Source of the DNA: Chamaea fasciata
Taxonomy: Eukaryota; Chordata; Aves; Passeriformes; Sylviidae
Assembly (NCBI GenBank): GCA_029207755.1
Contig: JARCOQ010000006.1
Location: 23,642,022 to 23,706,021, forward strand
Direction of reading: 5' to 3'
Length of the DNA stretch: 64,000 nt
The notes beneath the pieces are model-generated. The model made no database searches. It was not told where the DNA came from and saw only the letters and a program-made list of their open reading frames with translations. How positions within the stretch are numbered: the stretch's first letter is position 1; each line of letters starts with the position of its first letter. A program made the translations under genes and the position numbers. Of this stretch, positions 1 through 14,823 are shown piece after piece.

Positions 1-458
1 CAGGGGATATCAGGAAAATGGAGGCATCTCCCCTGTGCAAGAGCTGCAGGAAGCACAGTCTGTCAAAACGCACTTGCATGGGTTTTCAGAAATGAGAATG
101 GTAAAAGAGTATCTGTCCTTCTACAAAAAAATCTTGATCTATCACAATTGATAACAAGGCCAGCTAGTACTGTGTGAAGGTGCAGTATTTAGAACCTACA
201 AGCCATTATTCAATTTAACATTTAAAACTCATTTAAAAACAGTCTGTCATCCTATTAAGTACTCAATAGTTAAGCCCACTCTAGAGGCACAAGAATATCT
301 GTTAATTTTCACCTGTTGCTTTTCCTCTATGAAGGCTTTACTGAGCTTCATGTAACTTCCTGATGTCACACTCCAAGCACTCAATTATGTATGTAGTGTT
401 CAGTGTCTCTAGGACCACTCTTCGTGTTGTTCCTACAGCCTAATTTCTTAGCAGGGAG

Positions 459-473
459 CCCCCCCCCCCCCCC
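459..473. repeat. Poly-C tract (15 nt)
   Basis: Uninterrupted C15. Confidence 0.95.
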
Positions 474-3400
474 AAGTTTTGCTGTTCTGATGCTGCAGGC
501 TGTGTTCAGTGACTCCTGGTTATGGATACTGTAAGGAGACACCCAGGTTATCTGTAAATGATCACATTTCACTCCTGCTAATTTAGTCTTCTCAGAGAGC
601 TTTAAAACTTCTCATTCGAATTACTTTTTTTTTTTAGCGTTATCTTTAATGGCACTGTACTGAGCTGTGTAGACAAGATACAGCCTTAGGCAGGAGAGCA
701 ATCCTCAAGACCCTTTTCCCTGATCCATAAGCACTATGTTTCAGAGGAAGAGGGAGAAAAACACTTTAGCAGCCTCCCCTCTGTGACCCAGAACATATGT
801 TGCCCTACACAAAATCTGCTGAAGTATCTAAAGTATACAGATAACTGCATTTTCTCCGCTGGTATATAAATCTGTTTACCAGCATTTCAGGACTTCCTCT
901 CTGTTTACGTGTACCTTCTGGTTAACCACTACTGACACTTACAAACTAGGTATCTCCCCACCCTAATTTCCCAAGAAGCAGGGTCTGGTGGGGGAGCACA
1001 GAACATGCTGGGTCAGCACCTCCACCACATTCCCCTAATTTCACCTCAGGCTCCTTTCAGCGGCTCCACCAGAGGCAGTCAAAGCTGATAATCTGGTCAT
1101 TGGTCTTTTGTAGCAGCTTTCTGAACAGAGACAGACAACATTTAGTAGACTGTATACTCCCTTATTTCCAGACTAATATTCACTTAAACCTCCAGGAAAC
1201 AAACTCTTTTGTATTCAATCATTATCAGTGTACTGAAAATAAATGGAAAAGGTGAACCATGCATATTTTTGATTAATATATGTGCCTCTCCTACCTTTCT
1301 TCTTCGTCCATAGCATTTGACTCAGCCACTTACAGCAATATGTTATAGACGGATATTTTGGCTGGGACTATGCAAATATTTGGAATATACAAATGAAATA
1401 TGCTACATTTCTTTCAAAATTTGCCATATTACATTAAGTCTGCTACTGCTGGGACAGACTACAAATGTATCAAGCTTAATAACATTCTCTTTGGACCCTA
1501 AATCTTGCAATACAATGCAGAAGGTTTTTTTTATTGAAAACAAACAACTGAAATGGCTCATTAAGACAGTTAGCCCAGAACCCTGCCTTGCCAGGTTCAT
1601 TGCTTACAGTCAAGACCAGAGGTATAATGCAATTATGTGGCTGCGTATTGTGCAGCATCTCAGGAAAATATATCTGATCATAAGCCTGTTTTTCTCTCGT
1701 AAAAAGAGCTTGTGGACAGCTTGATGGCAGGATATGGCTAGTCTTTGTGTGTGGCGATAGCCAGACTGATTGCAAGAATTAAAGACAAAACACTGCAATT
1801 GCCTGTGATTTTATTTAGTTTTGAGTAACATTGTAAGCAATTTTTATATCTAGGGGGCCCTGTATATTTGCCCAGACCTATTCAATTTTTATAGTGCTCA
1901 TTGGCAGGCTTTTGGCCCTTTCCAAGGGATGGATGTTATTTTGGGGGAAAATATGTACCTGGGATTGCTCCTAATAAGTAGTCCTGGCAGGGTATATAGG
2001 TGGCGTTAGTATATTTTATCCATATGCCCAGAAAAAGGGCCAATTTTATTTGCTTGTGTTGACAGCTATTTTCTCATAATATCTTTTATAAATAGCTGAA
2101 AAAGAAGTAATTTCTTCTTATCTGATTGTTTAATTTTGAGGAGATCTTGAAAGGCTATTAGGTAAAAGTGTTGGACAAAGTAATTTCCTGCTATGCAGTT
2201 GAACATTCAGGAGGAACTAATTCTATTCTGACAGAATCAGAGTTTAGAATATTAATAAGTTTTTATTTGGTTATAGCTTTTGTAAAAAAAAAAATCTTGC
2301 AACAGAAATGTCTTTAATTAGTACAGCAATTATTAACTTATCAAGAGCAATTTTGATCTCAAACAAGAATTTCCTTGCTGGGAAATTTCTTTCAAAACTT
2401 ACAGGAACTGCATGGAATTGATGGCATTGATTTTCCCAGTTAAAATGTTCCATTAATAAAGCCACTCTGAGCCTCGTGCATGGCATGGACATGGGGGAAA
2501 AAAAAAAAAAAGGATCAGAATATGGCATTTCTGCTATCTCTAAAGCTTCTTAGTGTCAGTAATGGGTAAGAGCCATGTTTGCTCAGGATAAGTGAGAAGG
2601 TGCCTGTGTACCAGCGTCTCAGTGACAGCTCTCACAGGATAGGTAATCAGTACTGCTAAATTTAAAAGGGCTAGGCAGTATGACTGACTCCAAATGACCA
2701 AACAACATTTGTCCACATTGGCTTTTGTCTCCTTTACAGATTGTCTTTGAAGAAAATTTATGGAAGTAATCTAAAGCAGAACAAGGACCAAAGGAGGAAC
2801 TGGTAGTGTGGTCAGTCTATCACAACTGCTCAAATTCACTTTCTGAGTCTTCTTTTATTAAACAGTTTAAATGCCCTCTGCATCATCCTGACTACCCTGG
2901 ATTTCTGGTGCAATGAGAAATGATGCTGTGGATTCATCACGCAAATCTTTAAAAATTCGCATTCATACTTTCTATGCTGGTCCAAGGTGCACACTGTATC
3001 TTCAGCATCACCTCATCTAGGGACATCTGTCAGGATGACTCTGTGGGACGGATTGCCGAGAGAGGCCAAGAGTCCAAACTTCTTCAAATAGATGGGAAAA
3101 GTGTCTTTGCAGACAGGTCTTTGACTTAAGACTGCCATCACATTTTGTAAGGATATCCTTCAGCAGCCTTATAGCAGTTATTAGACTAAGGCGCAGGGTT
3201 TCTGTCATTTCTCACCTAATGATTTACCCAAACTCTAGTTCATCTGGAAAAATATTTGTCTTTTCTAGTTGCTTTTACTTTTAGATTGATAAACACATTG
3301 AATTGTGTGGAGACTTTGTTACCTGAACAAATATCTACAAGGAACAAGTAGGAAACCAGCAAGTTTAAATAGTCTAATCAAAGATTAAACTCAAGTAAAC

Positions 3401-6400
3401 TGTTTGCTATTAGCCTTAGGAATTTAATTCTTCATAAAATAAAGTTCTGCTTTGATACCAGGTGTTAATGCCTTTACTCAAATTGATCTCAGCTAATAGG
3501 ATTACTGAAAAAGCTTTCAGCAACTGATAGAAATTGAAACACTGTCTCTATTCATGTATAACTAATACATATGGTAGACACAATTTAAAGTATTTCTCAA
3601 ACTAGTTGGCTTGATACTCAGTATTCAAATAGGAAAGAAAAACTATTCACACTGATCCCCAGAGCAGAGCAAAATCAGATGACTCGTGACACAGCAAGCT
3701 AGTAGTTTGCTCATGAAAACAATCTTTGAATATTATGGGTTGAATATAAAGAATGCATAGAACAGATCAAATCCAGAATGCAATACTGTATTTCTATTCA
3801 CTGGGTATCAATGTGCCCCTTTTATTGGTCTTGCAGAATCTGAGGAAGTCGTGATTAGATGGCATGAGTATTCCATTTCCAAAAGAATAGATAAATAGCA
3901 TGAAAGTTCTCTTATGACTTTAAGAAAAAAATTCCCCCACACTATTTCTGGTTCCTAGTAAACTTTGCTGTTCTTTGAGAAATACCATTCCTACAAGATA
4001 TCATGCAATTCTACATCTGCAGATGCCAGTACTACTGGGATGCCAACACCACTGAAAAAGTCCTTCAATATATAAAATACGTCTCTTAGCTGTCCTTCTT
4101 GTAATAAATATTATTCACTATTCATTTCTAGTGACCTTTTTAGCAATGTTAGATTGTTTTATACTTTAAACAAGAAGAATCTTAGTGTGAGTATCTCCAG
4201 TGAAATTTTATGAGATAATTATACAATAAATGATGAACATACTATTTGGAGTCATTTCTGTTCTGTGTTCCACTACTTTTGTAATCACTACCTCTAAAGG
4301 CCTCAAATGAGGCTACTGAGAATTCATTGAATGCTGCACTTGCTCAGATTAAAAGAAATCTTGGTGTTTTCTTTTTTGCTCCTGGGCTTTGGCAGTCTGA
4401 AACCCTGACTGAAGTAGGTGGGGTCAAATCAACCAACGTAAACGCCACACCTCTTAGTCCTTACTGAAAAAAGTACAAATGCACTGGTCTACTTAGTTTT
4501 CAAAAATAATGAGTAGACATAATCCAGTTTCTGGATAATTAGACATCTGGATTGATCATAAATGACCTTACTTGAAAGGCATGGTAGGAGTTCAATTTTT
4601 CACTACACATAGAATACAATCTGTCAGATCACAATGCTTTAAATCTCCATTAAACTGAACTCTGAGAAAGTTGCAGAAACAGTAAAGTTACCCATGTTCA
4701 TCACTCATTTACTATGTAAGAGTTCTCATAAACTCCAGAATAACAAAATGTATTCCAATACCTAGGTTACCACCGATTCGCTGAGGTTCATTCACTGGAG
4801 TTTAGTGAGAGGAAGACTTGAATTGCATCAGATATGATAATGTTATCACAAAAGAATCTATTGTGAGGTTTTCCAGCACAGACAGGGACATAATGGAAAC
4901 AGATCTGTCTTATGGTCCTGCTATCCCGTGTTGAGCAAGATGTGGCATCTATAGAAGAGATGTGAAAACCCATTATTCTTTTGGCATAAAATAATGTATT
5001 TGACCACTAACCATGCCTTTCCCTTTACCTGCTGTTTGGTCCTCCATTATTATTTTTATTAGTTTTGCAGCATTTCATCTCTTCTCTAGGCCATGGACTA
5101 GTACACAGGATATCACCCTGACTGGAAGATACAAAAGACATTTGTGTCCTCATGATAGCCATGTATTTGACCAAGTAAAGAGGTCAACAATCTATTTATT
5201 TTCTTATGTTGATTTTTTTTTTCATGTATTACAGGGCTATTTTAAATTATATTCTAATTAAAGGCCAAACCACTTTAGGAATCAAAATATATTAACCTGA
5301 TGATTCACTCATAATTTGAACACTAATCAGAAGTTACAGTTAGAGCTCCAAATTCTTACTGATATTTTTTTTTGACTCATCCATGTTTTACTTCTGAATT
5401 ATTATTTTCCAGTTCTATTGCTACATGGTAAATCCTCTGATAAGCATATGTAAAGCCAAGACAAATAAATACTTGATTGACACAAGTTTTATTTTGCTGC
5501 ATGAGCTGATGCTCACAGGTGAAAACAATTAAATTTATGGTTTATGCCTTAGGCACCTCTGCTATAAAACTGCTGTAAAATACCAGTCATATTTAAAAGT
5601 TAGAGGCATACACTGCCACTAAGGCATGGTTAAGGTCGTTAGACTGGCAAATGTTATCAATATTCATTTTGTTTCTGGAAAAACATCTTTAGTTGTTTCT
5701 TTTGAGCTGAGGTCGTCATAAAAGCAGACACACTAGAAAACATTCTGGAGGAAGTGGGTTCTGTGAGCAGTCAGACCTTTTATGGTTACCATGTTTTGAA
5801 CTCTAGAGTTCTGAGCATCTTAAGCATCCTTCTGAGCTCTAAGCATCCTTATCGAAGTCCTGGGCAACTCCATCATGTTAATTGAAAGAATGTTTGGTGT
5901 CCTGGCCAAAAGTGTCACATCTTTGTTGTGAATTTCAAGAGGACAAGCTCTGTGACCTGCTCTTTCCCCATATTTCAGGCTGTTAGCTCACCAGTACCTT
6001 AGGTCCAAAGCATCCATGTGAGTAGTGAGGAGAAGCTGATCTCTGGATTATAGCTGATGAATGAGGTTCTGAATTTCTTGGCGCACAAAAGAGACCGAAA
6101 AGGAAGCCAACGACTGGAAACCCAGTGAAGTTTGAGAGACTGATGTTTGGAAATTCAGATGAAAGTCAAGGTTTTACCTTGTGCTTGGAGACAGCATTGC
6201 CAGATTGTTCTCATGCCTTGTGACTTGTTTTTTAGACACTTCTAAGAGAATTTTGTCTCCAGCTTGAAAGCATGGGGCAAATTTTTAGGGACATTTTAAT
6301 TGTTTGACAATGGAATCCCCTGTGGCATCTCACTTCAGTCACCTCAGAAATGCTTTTTTTACAGGCATCTTGCAAAATTGTTTTCTCTCAGAAATTGCAG

Positions 6401-7724
6401 GGTTGCAACATTTCTGAGATTATAAAAATAAAATCACAAAAGAATAAATATACATGATGGAGAAACACTTTTGCTGTGAAAAATTAGTAATTATTTAGAG
6501 TTTTAGTGTGGCAGCACTAGCAGCAGCAGTTCTCAAAGGATGCACTAGCCACTGAAATCCTCTTAATTTTTTGGGTTTGTTCATAGTGTCCTTAAAACAA
6601 AACAGTAAAAATAATAACATCTGATGCTGTTTCATGCCTCCCAATGAATGAGTACAATTAACTTAAACCCTCCATGGATGATTCAGAGACTTTCTTCTTA
6701 GCATCCCAGAAGGAATCATCTGGGTTTTCAAGCTGTATAAATCTACCAAACTTAAGAGTGTTTGGAAGTTTTAATTTCACTGTTTTCACTGTAAGGATCT
6801 TACAGATTCTTCTTATTTCTACTCTAAATACATGATTAGCAATTTATACTTTTTTATTTTTATATTAACTTGAACCTAACTACCTGCATGCCTGTCCAGC
6901 TGTTACCTAATACAGAGCAATTCTATTCTACTGTCCTCTCACAAAATCTGCTACACCTCTGAAGAATACAGATCTTTATAATCTGTTTCAGTTCCTTATT
7001 TTTTAAACTTTTATCACCAGCCTACACTCCCTAATACTGAGATTTAATTTTTTTTTCCTCCTGGCCATTTAAGAGACTGGGAAAGGGATTACATTCTGTT
7101 ATAGCATATTTAATTTTTTCTTTTTTTTTATTTTACCTTTACTTGAATTGGTCTGAATGGATGACTTCACCAGTAATTTAGCTCATTTATGTATGGACAT
7201 TCTTGTAAAATGTAAAAAGCTTAGAGAAATACCTTTTCTTTGTTCAATTTATTTTGGACCATGTCAACTTGCAGTTGTTTAGTCCAGTGCTATTTACAAC
7301 AAATAGTTATAATAGAATTTCTTTTATTTCCAAACCCAAGATTGGTGTAGCAGCTCAGCTTTTTGCTGCACTTTTGATGAGGAAGTTTGTGACCTGTAGC
7401 ACTCCACAATAGCTGCACTGTGTGGCTACAAATAACCTGTATTCTTGTGCCTGTATCTTAGAAATCAACACTTCTCATACTGAGAGAATTCTTCAAAATA
7501 TTTATTCTGTTACTAATTTTCACCGTGACTCATCACTTTAGTTCCTATGAATCTTTAAGACTCTTTATCTTTCAGTACCTCTTAACAACATGTCTGTTGC
7601 TCCATGACATATTTGCTATCCTGACAACGGTGGGTGTCACACCCATCACTAATTGCTCCAGTTTCTTCATTTTTGCTGCTTAAGATTCTCATTTTGCACA
7701 AAACTAAACAAATATTGATTGGAA

Positions 7725-7800
7725 ATGATCCCAGGGACTAGGTGGTCCAACCTCCTCTCTTGAAGTAGGACTATAGCTGAATCTTGAAAATCTTCAAGAA
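7725..7800 (-). mobile_element. Degenerate CR1 relic (uncertain)
   Basis: GGAAATGATCCCAGGGACTA then GGTGGTCCAACCTCCT and AGTAGGACTA resemble the antisense CR1 3' end, but the match is short and decayed and both ends are unclear. Confidence 0.4.
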
Positions 7801-10800
7801 TACAGATTCACATCCTGCCGCATGTAAATTACTCTCTCATTTCTTATTGTTCATCTCTCATTTGTCAAGCACATTCCTGTCAGTAAGCCTGCTACAGCTT
7901 TCTTCTTACATTTCAACCTTCTCCAGACTGATGTTTCTTTACCTACTTTAATACATCTATTTCTCTGCTTTTGGGGTATTTTAAAAAAAAAAGTGCTAAA
8001 ATTAGTATACAAATTACACTTTTCCATATCATCTTCTTCTCCCATTTTTTCCCCCCACATTGTGAGTCTTAATCCTAGAATGCCGCTCAAAATCCTTATA
8101 ATGAATAACTTGTAGTGGCCAAAAATCTTCCTGTTTCCTACCTCAGTCATCATGAATTTACTTGCTGAGGATATTTTCTCATAGTTTCTGTCTCCCCAAT
8201 GGGCTGAAGGAGGAATTTTACTAAGAACTGTCTGAGAACTTGTTCCTTTTCTTTTAAGGATCTTTCCTGGGATATTATCCATGCATTCATTGAATTTTGT
8301 CGCATTGGGTAAACTTTGAGAACTTTTTTTCCAGTTTCTGTCAGAATTATTTTAAATGCTACATCTGCTCATTTTTTCTTGCTGCAGAAAAAAGACTCTG
8401 AAGGAATCATGTGATGACCTTGCCAGAGTTTTTAATATTTCAAGGTTTTTAATAAAGACCCTCTTCCTAATGTCATCCATGAAGGTTAAAACAAAGGTGC
8501 CATGTGAGAACCATTTGTAGTGCTCTTGGACCAACTGTAATGTAAAGCAAACTTAAAGAGTTTTTATTTAAAATCTCTGTTTTATCTTTCAATTAGAAGA
8601 ATTTGCTTACTTTTCAGAACTGTGAAACAGATTGAAATTCCTATCAGGAAGAATAAATAATATAACTCACCAAAAGTCCCATTAAACCTCAGTGAAGAAG
8701 CTAAGAGTGAGTGTACACAGTTTTCTATAGCCATACCCTGAATCCCTTGTGTTTCTCTTCCCAAGTCACTGACTGATAGTACACTGACTATTAAATTTCA
8801 GAAGCTGTCATACATGTCAATAATCTTGCTCTGTGTTTAACTCTTCATTTTACTTGTGACCCTCTCTAGATTACTTACAATTTCCCTTGTGTAAATGTCA
8901 AATATCTCCCTTGAACCTGAACCTCCCTATATTTTACCTTCCTAATGAAGTAATTACTACTGGCTGTATATAAACAAGCAAAGATTGCTAAAGAAGAAGT
9001 GTTAGACAGGTCATTTCTGCGAAAGCCACAGCATGGAATTCAATAAAAAGTTATGAGCCTCAAAGAATATCCTTCTGTTACCAGTCACTATGGTCAATAT
9101 ATAAATCAAAAGCTTTGTAACTGAGCAAGAAACTTATCCTTGACTTATCAAGTAGACCATCGGACTAACTGGTATCCTTGAGGATTTTTATATCTCAGTA
9201 AGAACATTTCCTGGGCTATGGACAGCTTGATTTCATTCAATTTCATGCCACTTCAGCACATGATTAAATCAGATTTAAATGGATGGACTATACCTATGAG
9301 TGTTTGGAAGGACAAATTTAATTAATCTGATTGTCGTTCCTTGTATTCTTTATATTTTCTAAGTTTTAAGATGTTATTGATTATCAGTGGCTACAAAAAA
9401 CAGTTGGATAAAATATGCATATACTTTTTTTGGCAATGATTATAAGTTTTAATTAATCTAACTAAATTATATATAATAAAAAATAGAGGGAACAATTTTA
9501 TAAACTGGAACACTTGCCTACTATGTCTGGAATTGGATATACTGTGAATGAATAAATACCAATGAATAAAAATATTGCCACCTCCAAAATAAGAAATAAA
9601 AAATCTGTGGAACATGTCAGTGGAGATGCCAGTCGACTGCACTTAAAATTTAATATCCAATATCAAATGCTAAAAATACTTCTATATATTCTTATCATCA
9701 TACCAAATCACCCATACAGTTTTCTGTGACTGAATTTCTGAATGGAATCTCACAAAGAATGTGTAAAATTACTGAGTTTATCTGTACTGCAAAGTGCTTC
9801 TGAAAATTCAGTGTCTGGAGTATGTATTAAAAGATCAAGAACGATTTATGCAATATAATAAATGAGATCACTCAAACATATCCTGTTTAGGAAAACATAC
9901 TGGATTGTGTAAAAAACTGTCCAAAATCTAAAGCCTCCTCTAATTTTAACAGGGTCTTCTACATATACCTGTGTACTTTTACTGCCCAGGACATTTATAA
10001 TGATGGAAAGAGTGCAGATGATGCAGACAGACATAATCAAAAATGCTTGTAAATGAAACCAGAGGCAGCTTTGTGGGCACAGAGAACAAAAAATTGTGTA
10101 GCCCTTGCATTTGTTGTAGTTGTGTGAGAAAAGTTTTGTGTGTGAATGGGATGGGATTCCCAACATACTGGCTGGTACGCTTATGTCAAAATAAGTCTTT
10201 GGTTTGTGTCACCTTCAGATAAAAGCAAAAGATTTCTTGGTGGTTCATTTTTATTCAGTTTACACAGCTTGCAACCCTAAGTATTTATCTGAAAACTTCT
10301 GCTTGCACTGAATGAGTGGCAGAATGTAGCTATAATATCTCTGCTGAAGAAAACAGGACTAAGGACCACAGATTTTAGTGTTACTAGTTTTTAATTATTA
10401 GTGCAGAACCATGTTAAGTGTTACTGTCATCAATCTTCATGGGGTTTTGCTCAGATCATATATCAGACAGGATTTTAAGAAGGGAATATTTCCTTTCACA
10501 TTTCTCTGCATAGATAGAGCTAACATTCTTTGCATTGTAATGGAACTTCATGAGAAAGCTCACAGGTTTGGGGTTTTGTCCTTTGTTCTCTTTTGATTCC
10601 CTCATTTGTAGCCTGTGATCAGTATGAGATAAGAAAGCCATTTACCGGCAACCCAGTACTGAGGTCAGCATTGATCAATACACTTTCAGATACTTCTCTG
10701 AGGTGGCGAGATGATGCTTATCAATCTCTCCTGCTGTTGTATTTATAATCAAGCACTACAGGTAGTCGAAAGTTTACATGTATAATTCACTATGTTCCTC

Positions 10801-12375
10801 CATTTGTTGATATGGTCTCTTGCTGCAGATTTCTAAAATCTTCCTAATCTGCTTTTAATTAATTTTTAAAAGAACACTTGCCCATCCTTCCATTCTTAGA
10901 TTTTCAATATTTTTCATGTCCTAATGGGTAGGACATTGTAAATAAAATATACTGGAAAGACTGCTGTCTGATTCAATAACATGACAATCCTTGGGCCCTA
11001 CCTTGAGTCCTACAAAAGACATATATAAGGTTATCATATTTCTTTGTACAATCATAAGCTTACACTTGCAGCTTCTGTGTCATTTATTTTAACAACGTAG
11101 GGATATAACAAAATGCTGAGAGTTATAGAATGCTGACACAGAAAGCAACTGGAAAAAATTTTGCACATCTGTTTCATACATCTTCTAAAACTTTGTGGTT
11201 TCTCTTTTACACTGCTTTGGCACAAACTCGGTAATTAAAAGGGTAATGCTTCCAGGAAGGGTGAGTAAATGGAAACTCCAGCTGGGAAGGAAAAGAAAGA
11301 GGAACATATTTGATATCGCTACAGACCATCCAGCAAAAATCACAACGCAATCTGGGAGAGACAGAAGACTTCTGTTTTGTTTTCTGAAAAATGTAACAGG
11401 CATTTACCCAATGTCCTTTATTGTTTCTTGAATTTTGGACAGCCAGCTTGAGATAATCACAAACAAGAACCAAATTGTTCATTAGAACTTCGCATAAAAA
11501 CTTATTTTATCTTTGCATTATACACTACTGATACAAATAATGGAGCTAGTTTGGCTATGAGGAACTGCAGTCCTATCAATCTTGGAGGAATGTTCTCTTT
11601 TTTATTTGAAATAAATGAAAACTGCATATAGATGTTAGCAACAGTACCTTCTTTCAAATCAAGAAGTACTGAAGAGATAAATCATTATCTGAACCTCAAG
11701 TACCCCTTGCTGCAAGGTGATGAACACCACCTAAACAATGCTACACCATTGTCTGTTAAAATGATTGAGAACTGACGCCACTGGAAACCACAAAAGATTG
11801 CATGCTTGTGATGGTGATGCTAATAAAAAAGACAATAAAAAATTCAAATTTAAAACAAACCTTAATGCAAAATACAGGTTCTATAAGGTATTTATTATGG
11901 CTGTCAAAATGCATTGACAAGGAATTATTGTTTATAAAGTATTTCCATAGTGTCTGTAATGAGATTCTCAGTAATTAATTTCAAACACCATCAGAGCCTT
12001 CTTTGGATATTCAAACTGACTTCAAATTGCCTGTGGAGCTTTGCATATGATTTTATCTGAAAACACATAGTGACTAAGAAAAAAACTGGAAATGCTGGCT
12101 CTGGAGTTATATATTCCATTTCTAGCCATATGCTACTGCTTGTATACCTACAAGTAAATTACTAACCTTTTTGACCTAAAGTCTTCATTGAACTTCATCT
12201 AATTAATGCTGATGTTGTGAGCATTAGTAAACCTGCACTGCCTCTGGAGAGTCTCAGTCTTTCAGTCTCAGCCTTGCTAAACAAATGTAAAGCACTACAT
12301 TCATATATTTTTCCATATAATTCTAAAATGTCTGGCTTATTTTGCAGACATACTAAAGTACTTCCTTTTGTGGTG

Positions 12376-12460
12376 TTTTTTTTTTGTTTTTTTTTTTTTT
12401 TTTTTTTTTTTTTGTTTTTTTTTGTTTTTTTGTTTTTTTGTTTTTTTTTTTTTTTTTTTT
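12376..12460. repeat. Interrupted poly-T tract, about 85 nt
   Basis: Almost pure T with single G every 7-10 bases toward its end, a T(6-8)G expansion. The homopurine opposite strand accounts for the Lys-rich open frame that reads through it. Confidence 0.95.
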
Positions 12461-14255
12461 AACCAGGAGATATCAAATGGATTAGTGGAAGTAGGTGTAT
12501 ACATCTCGGCATAAAAGGCCAAAATATACCCCTTTGCATCCATAACTTTTTAAATTAAGTGCAAGCTGATCCCAGGTAGCATTACTGTCAGTAATTCTCT
12601 GATAGGTGCTTAAATTTTTGGGGGGAAAACATGGCAGTGTAAATTACAGTTTCAGCTGTGTCTGTGCTGATTATGTTGGACTGGCACGGTAGGGACTGTA
12701 CTGCTAATGAGGTAGAGAAGTCCTCAGCAATTACAGTGATAATCTTCTAAATATCTGAACTATCAATCACCAATGAAAGCAAAAGGGTGCCTTGATGGTA
12801 CGGAAAAATCTTCTTACAACTGTTGGAAACAAAATCATTAATAACACACAGATCAATTTCTGCTTCTCTTGGCTCAATCAGTAATGCCATAGCAGAGGAG
12901 AATTAGAAAAAGGAGAAGCCAGTAGCTGACACTTGATTCCTAAAAATCTAATTTAATGTCTTCTTTCAAGTTAAACTAAACAGTAGTATGGTCTGAAGTG
13001 CTCAGCAGAAGAGACTACATTGAACAAGAAGCAACAACAGGTGCACAACAAAAGGGGAAAGTCAGGAAAACAAAGATTGGTATGAAGAAAAAGGGGACTA
13101 GTTTGGGGAAGAAAAAGGATGAAGAGGGGCATTTCTTATTAAATCTTCCAAAGTGTGATATTTTTAATGCATTACCTTTTGGAAATAAATAATGGATTAA
13201 CATTCTATTTAAACAAAATTACAGCAAAATTGTGAAAGACAACTTTTGCTGTTATTATCAAGAGACCAAACCAGAATCTAGACATGAATGTTTTGCATAA
13301 AAGTGCATTGAGTACTTCCTAAATTACAAGTGCTAAGAAATAAAAAAGCACTCTTCCTGAAAACATGGAGTTGTCATTCTAGGTTCATTTAAAAAATACA
13401 AGTAATCTTGAACACTGGCCAGGTCTTTTTCCCTTGTGACATTTCAGTTAACTATCCAGAGGTTTTCATGTTTCAGTTGCATTTAAACAAATCTCCTGGA
13501 TATACCAATATTTCATTTTGAAATACAGTAATCTGGTAATGGTTCAGCTTAAATTTACGGGCTGTATTTGAAGTCTTTATTTTGATTTAGCATAAATGTT
13601 TGTCAGTCTTTTTATTACACACCTGAGAACGCCCATCAGACATCCTGAGAGTCCTAATTCTCTACTGATGTTTAGTAGAGTCTCCTCCACCTGCAGAAAA
13701 ATAATCCCAAAGTAGGACGTAGTTCTTGAGCCTACTTCTCAGTCACCTAAATGAGAGATGAATCGTTGGGAGAGAAGTGGAAAATCAGGTTGTGCATCTT
13801 CAATTTAAAAGTGTTAACTAGCCTAAGATTGCCTAGATTATTTATAATTATTACGGTATTAGAATTCTTATCAGCTGACTCTTGCTCCTTTCTTGCCAAC
13901 ATGCTTCCTTACACATTCTTCCTGAGTGTCTTCCAACCAATCTTCAATTTTAATCACCAGAAGCCAGAAAAGAGGCTGATTGCGGATGTTGATTATAACA
14001 TCCTTGGTCACAGGAATACGTCTTTCTTGCTGTTAAAGACTAATTGAATCGAAAGCCACTGGGAACGATTAGAACCTGGAGCAGAGGGCTTGCTCTCCTG
14101 AAACCTGTGCTGCCAGGAGGGGGAACCTGCTGCACATCCTTGAGACAAAGCCAGAAGCGCAACTACATGAAGCCACAGCAGCCAAAAGTCAAAGCTGTCG
14201 GTCATGAGGTCCGCATTTTATTTTCTTTTGCTTTGACGCCACTTCAGACGAGTTC

Positions 14256-14482
14256 ACGGAATCACAGAATGTGTAAGTTGGAAGAGACCTTCAAGATCAT
14301 CGAATCCAACCCAGCCCTAACACCTCAACTAGATCATGGCATCAAGTGCCTCATCCAGTTTCTTTATAAACACATCCAGGGACGGTGATTCCACCACCTC
14401 CCCGGGCAGACTATTCCAGTATTTAATCACTCTTTCCGTGAAAAACTTCTTCCTAATATCCAACCTGTATTTCCCTTGACGC
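14256..14482 (-). mobile_element. CR1 LINE 3'-end fragment (antisense)
   Basis: Read on the + strand it starts GGAATCACAGAATG, continues GGAAGAGACCTTCAAGATCA and holds the block AAAAACTTCTTCCTAATATC. This is the reverse complement of the CR1 3' end. It is 5'-truncated, as most CR1 copies are. It lies roughly 560 bp upstream of the TMEM33 CpG island. Confidence 0.9.
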
Positions 14483-14794
14483 AGCAGAGTTACAGACTTC
14501 CAACTGAAAACAGAAACATGTTCGCATAGCTATCCGGCTATTACAAATAATTTTAAAAAATCAATATTAAAGGCAAGGGGGAGATTAATGAAGGGAGGAT
14601 TAAACCTTTCCAAGACCTTGCAAATTACATATGCTACATGTCGGCGGAGAGTGAGCAGAAGGCTGCTTCTGCTTTGTGCCATCCTCCTGTCAGGGGTTGC
14701 TGATATACCTATACTTGAGTAAAGCCCCCTGACTTTATGGTTTGATGATTATTGACCAAAGATTTCAGAAACTTGTTTCAAAAATCCTGCTTTT

Positions 14795-14802
14795 TGACGT
14801 AA
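14795..14802 (+). promoter_or_regulatory. CRE/ATF-like motif TGACGTAA upstream of TMEM33
   Basis: The octamer TGACGTAA is an ATF/CREB-family half-palindrome variant about 0.8 kb upstream of the TMEM33 ATG. ATF-type control would fit an ER-stress-linked gene, but a single short motif may be chance. Confidence 0.25.
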
Positions 14803-14823
14803 TACCGCTAACAGTCTTTAGGG

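Larger units (their letters stand above)
1..14255. other. Gene-free upstream region
   Basis: No exon, RNA gene or family-like protein was recognised. Open frames are short and read as random AT-rich translation. It holds the poly-C, the long poly-T, a faint CR1 relic and two non-coding stretches with dense homeobox/POU/TALE-like words (about 1780-2150 and 11880-12060). In human the next gene on this side is PHOX2B, so long-range regulatory DNA is possible. Confidence 0.6.

Noticed and set aside
1317..1724. 135-codon plus-strand open frame
   Set aside because: No recognisable domain and similar open frames occur on the other strand over the same bases.
7851..8282. 143-codon minus-strand open frame
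   Set aside because: The product shows no family features, has no start context or splice support, and the region reads as ordinary AT-rich intergenic DNA.
12217..12543. Phe-rich (plus) and Lys-rich (minus) frames
   Set aside because: They are direct translations of the interrupted poly-T tract.
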